DNA of 5,239 nt from an uncultured Clostridia bacterium (GCA_946645735.1 CAMPCK010000087.1:1-5239), one strand, 5' to 3'; counted from the stretch's first letter, positions 1 to 5,239 are shown. Translations and numbers: made by a program. Notes: a model not told the origin generated them from the sequence alone.

Positions 1-142
1 TGCCTATTACGACCTTGGCCTTTTTGCCGAGGCGTGCGCCGTAGTACCAGCCGATGTAGCGGCCGATCTTGATGGCGTGCTCATAGTTTAATCCTTTATT
101 GGCTTCGCCTCTGAAGCCGTCTGTGCCGAAATATTTTCCCAT
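1..142 (-). CDS. glmM: Phosphoglucosamine mutase GlmM, N-terminal fragment (cut by window edge)
   Basis: GlmM converts glucosamine-6-phosphate to glucosamine-1-phosphate in the cytoplasm, the step before GlmU makes UDP-N-acetylglucosamine for peptidoglycan. Only the first 47 codons are present. The protein begins [15 protein letters not shown], the family signature FGTDG(V/F)RG that opens domain 1, and continues with [20 protein letters not shown], the start of the first alpha/beta unit. The catalytic serine loop and the sugar-binding domains lie outside the window. The start is the ATG at 140-142, with a TTGAGG Shine-Dalgarno at 151-156 and an 8-nt spacer. A consensus promoter lies just upstream (205-233). 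The gene follows the HTH-YvcK fusion gene on the same strand, which fits a shared amino-sugar theme. The identification is firm from the N-terminal motif alone, although related hexosephosphate mutases share parts of it. Confidence 0.93.
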   Translation of the reverse strand, partial: MGKYFGTDGFRGEANKGLNYEHAIKIGRYIGWYYGARLGKKAKVVIG

Positions 143-150
143 TCTATATA

Positions 151-156
151 CCTCAA
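151..156 (-). promoter_or_regulatory. Ribosome binding site of glmM
   Basis: Read on the minus strand this is TTGAGG, 8 nt before the glmM ATG. It is weaker than the AAGGAGG sites of the other genes in the window. Confidence 0.7.
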
Positions 157-164
157 ATTAAAAA

Positions 165-213
165 GTGTACAATCTTTGTTGTAAACAACTAAAAACAACA
201 AAAGATTATACAC
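165..213. repeat. Long imperfect inverted repeat overlapping the glmM -10 box
   Basis: On the plus strand, the arm GTGTACAATCTTTGTTG (165-181) pairs with CAACAAAAGATTATACAC (196-213) across a 14-nt centre. The arms match except for one substitution (C against T) and one extra base. The right-hand arm contains the -10 box (205-210) and reaches upstream of the predicted start of transcription, so most of the dyad cannot fold in the glmM mRNA. A DNA-level role such as an operator is more likely than a leader structure. A third related element, ATTGTACA, lies at 217-224 inside the promoter spacer. The binding protein is unknown. Confidence 0.65.
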
Positions 214-233
214 CATATTGTACAAAGTGTCAA
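205..233 (-). promoter_or_regulatory. Consensus sigma-A-type promoter of glmM
   Basis: On the minus strand the -35 box is TTGACA (233-228) and the -10 box is TATAAT (210-205), separated by exactly 17 bp. Both hexamers match the housekeeping consensus perfectly. Transcription should start near position 198, giving a leader of about 56 nt before the glmM ATG. The spacer and -10 region contain a tandem near-repeat, TGTACAAT (224-217) and TGTATAAT (212-205), set 12 bp apart, so the -10 box is itself one copy. A promoter this strong for a biosynthetic gene, with repeats across it, suggests control by a repressor. That last point is inference. Confidence 0.85.
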
Positions 234-299
234 TTTACGTGCAAAAAATGAACAATGAAAACGCGTATTTCCCTTAAAAGTAAAGAAACCGATAAACAT

Positions 300-1487
300 T
301 TACATAAGGCTGGAGAATACCATATACGCTGTCTTAAGTTCATCATGAACGATGGTTCCGAGTTCCGTGTCTATTTTGATCAGGTCATCAGAAAGGATCC
401 TGACGCCGAGCGCTTCTATTTCCTCACGGTCCAGTTCTACCTTGAACTTATTCTCTTTTATTCTGTAGGCTGCGGCTATCTCAGGAGCAACTGTTCCGGA
501 ATTGGCGATCACCATGTCGACTTTCCTGCCCTTCAGATACTTATTGAGTACCTTTATGTGATCGCTTACTGAGTAACCGTCAGTCTCTCCCGGCTGGGTC
601 ACCAGGTTTGAGATGTACATGATTGGAGCCGGAGTCATTTCCAGAGCCTCCCTCACCTCTCTTGCAATGAGATGCGGGATGATGCTGGTATAAAGACTTC
701 CCGGGCTGAAAACTATGAGATCAGCATCCAGAACCTTGGGTACCACATCCTGGCTCACCTTAATGGGATGGTCATAGGTAAGATAGTCTATATCCCTGAT
801 ATGACTGCTTACAGCCACTTCTCCCACATAGGCCCTCTCGTTTCCATATCCGATGAGTTCGACCTTCTCTTCCGTAAGAGGAAGCACCGTACCCTTGACC
901 CTGAGGAGTCCGCCCATGTATTTGGCGGCTTCCGTAAGATTTCCCTTGAGATCTATCAGGGCTGCGAGAAGAATGTTTCTCACGGGATGATTCTGAAGAG
1001 ATCCCGATTTCTGGAAACGGTATCTGAGAAGCCTTACGAAATCCTCATCCACGTTATTCATGGCAAGAAGAACCTTTCCAAGGTCTCCTACTGCAGGAAT
1101 GTCCAGTTCCTCCTTGAGGACTCCCGTGGAAGAACCGTCATCGGATACTGCGATTACAGCAGTAACATCCAGAGGAAAAAGCTTAAGGCCGGTGAGTATG
1201 GATGATATACCGGTGCCTCCTCCAAAAATAACAACTTTTTTCATGCCGCTGGATCCGTACATGTGATCAATGCTGTTTCTGCTCCCCGAAGGGATTTCTT
1301 CTTCCATGAGCCGATCCGGACTTATATCCAGAAATTCAGCTATCTTATCCAGTGTATTTGAAGAGAGCTTCTCCCCTTTGGCGATCTTGGCTACGGTGCG
1401 GGATGATATGCCCAGCTGCCTCGTAAGATCTGATCTGGAAAGGCCCAGCTCGTTCAATCTATTCTCAAGACCATGATAAGTAACCAT
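300..1487 (-). CDS. Fusion of an N-terminal XRE-type helix-turn-helix to a YvcK/GlmR (CofD-like) domain
   Basis: One uninterrupted 395-residue ORF joins two domains. Residues about 7-62 form a Cro/C1-type HTH resembling the HTH_26 group: LSRSDLTRQLGISSRTVAKI, then a third-helix region and LDISPDRL. A short linker (63-80) leads to a full-length YvcK-type domain from about M82. It has GGGTG (89-93), SDDGSSTG (115-122), GD (134-135), NHPVRN (166-171), the phosphate-binding SPGSLYTSIIPHL (261-273) and TQPGET (297-302). YvcK/GlmR of Bacillus binds UDP-GlcNAc, is needed for growth on gluconeogenic carbon sources and stimulates GlmS; it has about 317 residues and no HTH. Here a DNA-binding domain is added, so the likely role is a metabolite-responsive regulator in the cytoplasm. 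The start at 1487 has AAAGGAGG 5 nt upstream; the internal ATG for M82 has no good ribosome site, so the fusion is the main product. Motif departures from the usual family (PAVGDLGK, HPVRN, VHDE) leave the ligand uncertain. Domain calls are firm; function is inferred. Confidence 0.88.
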   Translation of the reverse strand: MVTYHGLENRLNELGLSRSDLTRQLGISSRTVAKIAKGEKLSSNTLDKIAEFLDISPDRLMEEEIPSGSRNSIDHMYGSSGMKKVVIFGGGTGISSILTGLKLFPLDVTAVIAVSDDGSSTGVLKEELDIPAVGDLGKVLLAMNNVDEDFVRLLRYRFQKSGSLQNHPVRNILLAALIDLKGNLTEAAKYMGGLLRVKGTVLPLTEEKVELIGYGNERAYVGEVAVSSHIRDIDYLTYDHPIKVSQDVVPKVLDADLIVFSPGSLYTSIIPHLIAREVREALEMTPAPIMYISNLVTQPGETDGYSVSDHIKVLNKYLKGRKVDMVIANSGTVAPEIAAAYRIKENKFKVELDREEIEALGVRILSDDLIKIDTELGTIVHDELKTAYMVFSSLM

Positions 1488-1492
1488 GTTTA

Positions 1493-1500
1493 CCTCCTTT
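1493..1500 (-). promoter_or_regulatory. Strong ribosome binding site that fixes the HTH-YvcK start
   Basis: The minus strand reads AAAGGAGG, 5 nt before the ATG at 1485-1487. This near-perfect Shine-Dalgarno places the HTH inside the protein and argues against translation starting at the internal Met 82 as the main route. Confidence 0.85.
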
Positions 1501-1515
1501 ATAAATAACCTAAAG

Positions 1516-1594
1516 GTAAATCTTTACATTATTTTACTCCTTTTACATTTAAATGTAAAGATATTTTATTAAGGTAAAGTAATGGCGTAAAGAT
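1516..1594. repeat. Array of GTAAA/TTTAC elements: candidate autoregulatory operators
   Basis: Seven copies of the pentamer GTAAA or its complement TTTAC occur within 79 bp: plus-strand GTAAA at 1516, 1555, 1574 and 1587, and TTTAC at 1523, 1533 and 1542. The core is TTTACATTTAAATGTAAA (1542-1559), a perfect 18-bp palindrome. A longer unit, ATCTTTACATT, occurs exactly at 1520-1530 and inverted at 1552-1562, and GTAAAGAT recurs at 1587-1594. The three TTTAC copies start 10 and 9 bp apart, close to one helical turn. The array covers the promoter and early leader of a gene whose product has an HTH, the usual layout of an autoregulated XRE-type repressor. Binding by that protein is inference. Confidence 0.75.
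1531..1559 (-). promoter_or_regulatory. Promoter of the HTH-YvcK gene
   Basis: On the minus strand the -35 box is TTTACA (1559-1554) and the -10 box is TAAAAT (1536-1531), with a 17-bp spacer. Each box differs from consensus at one position. Transcription should begin near 1524, giving a leader of about 37 nt. The -35 box and half of the spacer lie inside the perfect palindrome at 1542-1559, so a protein bound there would compete with RNA polymerase. Confidence 0.7.
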
Positions 1595-1645
1595 GACGAT
1601 AAAGGCCTTATGGAACGCACGCGGGAGTGTACGTTTAACGTCTGA

Positions 1646-2614
1646 TTATCCTGCTATTATCGGAAGAAGTACGGGAACAACTATGGTAAAAATCGCCCCC
1701 GAAAAGAAAGCCAGAGCTGTTGCTGCCTTGTTGGTAGCCCCTTCTATAGTCGCAATGCAGACGTCCATGGAAGCCGCCTGTGGCAGTCCTATGGTTTCAA
1801 TATATCCGAATCTCTGAGCAACCCAGGGTATTATCAGGATCGATATCATGTCTCTCAGGAAATTCACAAGAAACGCATAGGCCCCTGCCGTGATCATTCC
1901 TGCATCCATTATTATATTCGGTCCCAGGGAATACCAGCCGAAGGTGCAACCTACGCAGGCCATCTCCTTAGCTGAAAGATCCACAAACAATGACATTATC
2001 ACCGTGGTAATGATGGTTGCCAGTGCTGTCGCAGCAGGAAACACAAATGCTCTTAATCCCGCTGATCTGAACACACCGGGAAGAGATCCGTCAAATCCAA
2101 GATCCATTCCAACAAGAAATACCATGATGTAAAGGCCTATGGTAACCAGTTCGCCGGGTACGGATGAAGCTGTTTCGTAGCTTACTGCTCCTGTCCTTAA
2201 GACCAGTAGATATCCTGTAAAAAATCCAAGAACACAGGCTATGAGGTACCTTATGGTGGATGCTGATAAAAGTTTGCCCTTCACCTTTTCCCTGTTTTGT
2301 TCTTCAGGACCTTTTCCGGTCCCTCTCATGGCATATCTGTCATAGCCCAGAGCACGCCTTACAAAGGTCATGACCAGTATGCATACCGCAAGGGATACGA
2401 CAGCTATTATAAGAGACTGGATTCCGATGGTGGTAAGGTTCGATACTACCTCCTCATTCTCCCCTATCCTGAAACCCATGGAGAAGATGAGAAAGGTCAC
2501 CACCATGGGAAGGAATTTTCCTATCCAGGAAAAGCTATTCTTTTGTTTACGCAGAAACGCAGCTATAAGATAACCTATAGCTGCGATTCCCAAATAGATG
2601 AATGCTATCTTCAT
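1646..2614 (-). CDS. LysO/DUF340-family (YbjE-like) membrane exporter
   Basis: This 322-residue hydrophobic protein resembles LysO (YbjE) of E. coli, an inner-membrane exporter of L-lysine and thialysine of about 300 residues. Visible family marks are GWYSLGPNIIMDAG (226-239), the segment AYAFLVNFLRDMISILIIPW (245-264), and ASMD (281-284) in a re-entrant-like region; the acidic residue of the SMD motif matches the type needed for transport in LysO. About eight hydrophobic stretches are seen, including 3-20, 34-49, 64-85, 121-140, 156-172, 190-211, 240-264 and 298-320, with a charged loop at 86-118. The ATG at 2612-2614 is preceded by AGGT about 10 nt upstream, a weak site, and lies 15 nt after the dctM stop, so translation may be coupled within the TRAP operon. 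The family call is good. Lysine as substrate is not shown; another amino acid or amine is equally possible given the TRAP neighbours. Confidence 0.82.
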   Translation of the reverse strand: MKIAFIYLGIAAIGYLIAAFLRKQKNSFSWIGKFLPMVVTFLIFSMGFRIGENEEVVSNLTTIGIQSLIIAVVSLAVCILVMTFVRRALGYDRYAMRGTGKGPEEQNREKVKGKLLSASTIRYLIACVLGFFTGYLLVLRTGAVSYETASSVPGELVTIGLYIMVFLVGMDLGFDGSLPGVFRSAGLRAFVFPAATALATIITTVIMSLFVDLSAKEMACVGCTFGWYSLGPNIIMDAGMITAGAYAFLVNFLRDMISILIIPWVAQRFGYIETIGLPQAASMDVCIATIEGATNKAATALAFFSGAIFTIVVPVLLPIIAG

Positions 2615-2629
2615 TTAATTCATACCTGA

Positions 2630-3943
2630 TCAGTTAATGAATACAAGTGACAGCCATGGTATGAAGGTCACTATGAGAAGTGAGATCACACCGACTATGA
2701 AATACGGAATTATGTACTTGAACATGGATTCCATCTTGATCTTAGCAACTGCAGCACCTACGAAAAGGTTGCAGCCGTAAGGCGGTGAACAAAGTCCCAA
2801 TGCAAGGTTTACAGCCATTACTACACCGAAATGTATGGGATCCACTCCCATGGCCTCAACCGTAGGAAGAAGCATGGGTGCCATAACGATTATAGCAGGA
2901 ACCGTGTCAAGGAAGCAACCCACTATCAGAAGAATTATGTTGATGAACAACAGTACCACGTAGGGATTATCAGATACTCCGGTGAGGAAGGCTGTAATTC
3001 CCTGAGGAACCTTTTCGAAGGTCATGAAGGTGGAGAATACTGTTGATGTTCCCAGAAGGAAGGATGTAATACCGTTAAGGACAGATGTGTCCAGGAAGGT
3101 ATTGTACAGATCCTTCAGTTTCATGTCTCTGTATACGAAAAGGCTTATGATGATGGAATATACTACTGATACGCAGGCAGCCTCAGTGGGAGTGAATACT
3201 CCGGAGTAGATGCCGCCCAGGATGATGACCGGTGAAAGCAGAGCCCAGAAACCGTCTTTTACTGCGACGGTGATATTTTTTGCTCTGTTTTTCATGGATA
3301 CTCCCATGGGAACCTTCTCAACAACGGCCTGGCTGTTTTTGCGGAGGTCCGTGCCGGAACGCCTGCACATGATGATATTTGCAGCAACGAAGATCACACC
3401 GATGAGGATTCCCGGAAGAATTCCTGCAAGGAACAGCTTGGGAATTGATACGTTGGTGGATGCTCCGTAAAGAACGAAGCTTAAGCTCGGCGGGATGATA
3501 GGTCCAACTATTCCTCCGAAGCAGACGATGGTGGCTGCATATGCCGGATCGTAGCCCTTATTTTTCATTTCGGGGATCATCATGGAACCGATGGCCGATG
3601 CAGTAGCCATACCGGATCCGCAGAGGGCTCCGAAGAACATACAGGAAATAATGGTTACGCATCCTATGGCTCCGTCAACGAAGTCTATAAGAGCTGATGC
3701 GAAGTTAACTATACGCCTTGCTATGCCTCCTGTGGACATTATGGTTCCCGCCAGCATGAAGAAAGGAATACACATTACAGTGAATGAGAATATTCCGCTG
3801 TAGCAATACTGGGCGTTAATGACCATCTGCATGTCGGAACACAGGAACATGGAGATCATTGTAGCTCCGCCGATGGCGAATCCGACAGGCACACCGATCA
3901 CAAGCAGTACGAATAAAACGATCATCAATACAGCAACTGCCAT
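2630..3943 (-). CDS. dctM: TRAP transporter large permease subunit DctM
   Basis: DctM is the large membrane subunit of a tripartite ATP-independent periplasmic (TRAP) transporter; it forms the sodium-coupled elevator path for substrate handed over by the DctP binding protein. At 437 residues it has normal family length. It shows the paired hairpin and substrate-site motifs: CGSGMATASAIGS (108-120), GPIIPPSLSF (147-156), SGVFTPTEAA (247-256), LDTVPAIIVMAPMLLP (345-360) and LGLCSPPYG (382-390). The two halves repeat the same plan, with hydrophobic helices throughout and a charged cytoplasmic loop at about 193-229. The ATG at 3941-3943 overlaps the dctQ stop by one base (TAATG), with AAGGAGG at 3953-3959 inside the end of dctQ, so the two subunits are translationally coupled. 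The substrate cannot be read from this subunit; carboxylates and sugar acids are usual. Confidence 0.95.
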   Translation of the reverse strand: MAVAVLMIVLFVLLVIGVPVGFAIGGATMISMFLCSDMQMVINAQYCYSGIFSFTVMCIPFFMLAGTIMSTGGIARRIVNFASALIDFVDGAIGCVTIISCMFFGALCGSGMATASAIGSMMIPEMKNKGYDPAYAATIVCFGGIVGPIIPPSLSFVLYGASTNVSIPKLFLAGILPGILIGVIFVAANIIMCRRSGTDLRKNSQAVVEKVPMGVSMKNRAKNITVAVKDGFWALLSPVIILGGIYSGVFTPTEAACVSVVYSIIISLFVYRDMKLKDLYNTFLDTSVLNGITSFLLGTSTVFSTFMTFEKVPQGITAFLTGVSDNPYVVLLFINIILLIVGCFLDTVPAIIVMAPMLLPTVEAMGVDPIHFGVVMAVNLALGLCSPPYGCNLFVGAAVAKIKMESMFKYIIPYFIVGVISLLIVTFIPWLSLVFIN

Positions 3944-4527
3944 TAATTCGCACCTCCTTCCCCTATACCTTCATAGGCTTCAACAGCCTGATCTATCTGT
4001 GAAACGGTATTAGGATGAGACGGAGCGTCGTAATCCTTTGTAATAAGAGCCTTGATGTCTCTGTATAAGACCGCGAGTATTCTAAGTACCATAAATCCGC
4101 AGCCGAGCACCAGGGAAAGATATCCCCAGGAAGTGCTGATCTTGATTCCGGCATACTTAACCTTCCACTGGAATTCAACAAGAATGACTGCATAATAGAT
4201 AATGACTGCAAGAATTACAAGAAGTACCAGATAAGCCACTATCTCGAAGACCTTCTGCCATTTCGGAGAAAGTCTGTCCGTAAGAAGAGTGATCTTGATA
4301 TGTTCGTTTCTCCTCTCACCTATAGATATGCCGAGCCATGAAAGCCATACAAAGATGAATTTACCCAGCTCCTCAGACCAGACCAGAGAGTGCCCCACGA
4401 TGAATCTCATGATGATCTGCAAGAAAATAAAGATGACCATCAGAGCAAACATGACGACAAGACAGATATCTTCAGTCTTGTCTACCACTTTCATGAATTT
4501 CTTGAAAGCCGTGTTTTCGCTTTTCAT
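3943..4527 (-). CDS. dctQ: TRAP transporter small permease subunit DctQ
   Basis: DctQ is the small four-helix membrane subunit that pairs with DctM. The protein has 194 residues, somewhat longer than many DctQ proteins because of a soluble C-terminal tail ending GIGEGGAN. The family hallmark after helix 1 is clear: VWSEELGKFIFVWLSWLGIS followed by IGERRNEHIKI. Hydrophobic stretches lie at about 17-40, 49-67, 86-111 and 127-148. I place the start at the ATG at 4525-4527, which has AAAGGAG 6 nt upstream. An in-frame TTG at 4531-4533 is possible on paper but sits directly against the ribosome site with no spacer, so it is unlikely. The gene follows dctP after 61 nt that contain a strong hairpin, and overlaps dctM by one base. 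Confidence 0.93.
   Translation of the reverse strand: MKSENTAFKKFMKVVDKTEDICLVVMFALMVIFIFLQIIMRFIVGHSLVWSEELGKFIFVWLSWLGISIGERRNEHIKITLLTDRLSPKWQKVFEIVAYLVLLVILAVIIYYAVILVEFQWKVKYAGIKISTSWGYLSLVLGCGFMVLRILAVLYRDIKALITKDYDAPSHPNTVSQIDQAVEAYEGIGEGGAN
3953..3959 (-). promoter_or_regulatory. Ribosome binding site of dctM inside dctQ
   Basis: The minus strand reads AAGGAGG, 9 nt before the dctM ATG, and lies within the last codons of dctQ. With the TAATG stop-start overlap, it supports coupled synthesis of the two membrane subunits. Confidence 0.75.
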
Positions 4528-4533
4528 AAGCAA

Positions 4534-4540
4534 CTCCTTT
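4534..4540 (-). promoter_or_regulatory. Ribosome binding site that fixes the dctQ start
   Basis: The minus strand reads AAAGGAG, 6 nt before the ATG at 4525-4527. It touches the upstream TTG at 4531-4533, which rules that codon out as the normal start. Confidence 0.8.
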
Positions 4541-4548
4541 ATAGAATC

Positions 4549-4571
4549 AAGGGGGGCAAATTGCCCCCCTT
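4549..4571 (-). terminator. GC-rich palindromic hairpin between dctP and dctQ (attenuator or 3'-end stabiliser)
   Basis: Two 11-base arms, AAGGGGGGCAA (4549-4559) and TTGCCCCCCTT (4561-4571), are exact complements around one base. In RNA this gives a nine-pair stem containing six consecutive G-C pairs plus a further one, with an AAATT-type loop. It lies 17 nt after the dctP stop. What follows on the minus strand is GATTCTAT and then the dctQ ribosome site, so there is only a short, broken U stretch. The hairpin is therefore more likely a partial terminator or RNA stabiliser, giving more binding protein than permease, than a full stop. dctQ and dctM have no other obvious promoter in the 61-nt gap. 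Confidence 0.75.
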
Positions 4572-4588
4572 CAAAAGATCAAATGATT

Positions 4589-5239
4589 TTATTGAGGAAC
4601 GGTTGCAAGCCATCTGTCAATGACATCCTGGCCAACTCTGTCTGCCATCCATGTATATACAGGCTGGCAGGCTTCCTTGAAAGCAGCTACTTCTTCGTCG
4701 GTGAGCTCATAAACTTCAGCTCCCTCAGATTTGAATCTCTCGATATATTCTGCTTCCTTAGCTCTCTCTTCAGCTCTCTGTCCTGCTGCCATCTCGTGTA
4801 CACCGGCTTCAAGAACTTCTCTGTCTGCAGGATCAAGTGCTTCGATCCAGGACTTGGAAACGATGATAGGGAACGGTGATGAGCAGTGGTTTGTAAGAGT
4901 TATGTAAGGAGCAACTTCGTGAAGGTTGAAGTCATTGAATACTCCAAGGGAGTGATCGAGAGCGTCGATCTGTCCCTGTGAAAGTGATGTTACTACTTCA
5001 GACCATGCCATAGGTGTAGGGTTAGCTCCCATAGCATTCCAGATCTCTACGTTAAGGTCGTTCTGAGCGATTCTTACCTTCTGTCCGGCAAAATCAGCTG
5101 TGTTGTGATAAACCTTGTTTCTGGAGATGATCTCTCTGATTCCGTTGTAGTAAAGGTCGATGCAGTAGAAATCGGATCCTGCGATGTACTCGTTGAAGAG
5201 TTCAAGTCCGCCGTTCTCAAGCATACCCTTTTCCCAATC
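4589..5239 (-). CDS. dctP: TRAP transporter solute-binding protein DctP, C-terminal part (cut by window edge)
   Basis: DctP proteins bind substrate outside the membrane and deliver it to DctQM; in a Gram-positive cell they are usually lipid-anchored. The frame is open through the window edge (it reads DWEKG before the first Met), so the 216 residues seen are the C-terminal part of a protein usually 320-345 long. The signal peptide and first lobe are missing, and the Met at 5222-5224 is internal. Family motifs are GSDFY (21-25), FAGQKVRI (50-57) with the conserved substrate-carboxylate arginine at 56, MGANPTPMAWSEV (70-82), and LSQGQIDALDH (86-96). A long helix rich in Glu, Lys and Arg follows (about 138-173). 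The usual DGQEN stretch is replaced by DALDH, so the asparagine found in sialate and dicarboxylate binders appears to be histidine. The retained arginine suggests an acidic substrate; its identity is unknown. Confidence 0.92.
   Translation of the reverse strand, partial: DWEKGMLENGGLELFNEYIAGSDFYCIDLYYNGIREIISRNKVYHNTADFAGQKVRIAQNDLNVEIWNAMGANPTPMAWSEVVTSLSQGQIDALDHSLGVFNDFNLHEVAPYITLTNHCSSPFPIIVSKSWIEALDPADREVLEAGVHEMAAGQRAEERAKEAEYIERFKSEGAEVYELTDEEVAAFKEACQPVYTWMADRVGQDVIDRWLATVPQ

Noticed and set aside
165..213. Riboswitch or GlmS-type ribozyme leader for glmM
   Set aside because: The predicted leader is only about 56 nt, part of the dyad lies upstream of the start of transcription, and no glmS ribozyme core is recognisable.
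240..299. Possible terminator after the HTH-YvcK gene, with a six-T run near 243-248 on the minus strand
   Set aside because: The only stem before the T run is four A/T-rich pairs around an ACGCGT centre and is too weak and too far away. No convincing intrinsic terminator is visible before the glmM promoter.
672..1205. A 177-codon plus-strand open frame
   Set aside because: It lies wholly antisense to the well-supported HTH-YvcK gene, has no recognisable domain and no ribosome site, and mirrors the codon pattern of the real gene.
1240..1250. Internal start at Met 82 of the fusion gene producing a free YvcK protein
   Set aside because: The preceding bases read GGATCCAGCGGC, which is a poor ribosome site next to the strong one at 1493-1500. 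A minor second product cannot be excluded, but the sequence does not support it.
1614..1635. Inverted repeat AACGCAC / GTGTACGTT downstream of the LysO-like gene, considered as its terminator
   Set aside because: The stem needs a two-base bulge and the minus strand continues CCATAAGG with no U tract. It could slow polymerase, but I cannot call it a terminator, so read-through into the HTH-YvcK gene remains possible.
4531..4533. TTG as an alternative dctQ start giving 196 residues
   Set aside because: It directly abuts the AAAGGAG ribosome site with no spacer, while the ATG two codons later has a normal 6-nt spacer.
4289..4879. A 196-codon plus-strand open frame spanning the dctP-dctQ junction
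   Set aside because: It is antisense to two clear TRAP genes and to the hairpin between them. Its translation shows no domain, so it is a shadow frame.

Overview
All genes in this window lie on the minus strand, so transcription runs from high to low coordinates. The GlmM N-terminus ([15 protein letters not shown]), the strong AAGGAGG ribosome binding sites, the moderate base composition and the consensus sigma-A-type promoters suggest a Gram-positive Firmicute. A member of the Lachnospiraceae or nearby Clostridia is my best guess, made from recall and not from a search.

In transcription order, the window opens inside a TRAP transporter operon. It holds the C-terminal two thirds of a DctP-type solute-binding protein (4589-5239, cut by the window edge), a very GC-rich hairpin in the 61-nt gap (4549-4571), DctQ (3943-4527), DctM (2630-3943, translationally overlapped with dctQ) and, 15 nt further on, a LysO/DUF340-family membrane exporter (1646-2614). 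This looks like an uptake-plus-export membrane cassette.

Next is a 158-bp intergenic region (1488-1645) with a good promoter embedded in an array of GTAAA/TTTAC elements, including a perfect 18-bp palindrome over the -35 box. It drives the most unusual gene here: one 395-residue ORF (300-1487) that joins an N-terminal Cro/C1-type helix-turn-helix to a complete YvcK/GlmR (CofD-like) domain. YvcK/GlmR proteins bind UDP-GlcNAc and control amino-sugar flux in Bacillus. Here the fold is kept, but several signature residues differ and a DNA-binding domain has been added.

After a further 157 bp comes a promoter with perfect -35 and -10 boxes (205-233), tangled with a long imperfect dyad. It drives glmM (1-142, cut by the edge), phosphoglucosamine mutase, an enzyme of UDP-GlcNAc synthesis. 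The window's main proposal is that the HTH-YvcK fusion is a ligand-sensing transcription factor that controls itself through the operator array, and possibly glmM. The fusion, the array and the neighbourhood are read from the sequence; the regulatory function is inference. No RNA genes, insertion sequences or CRISPR arrays were seen, and no gene-free stretch exceeds 300 bases.
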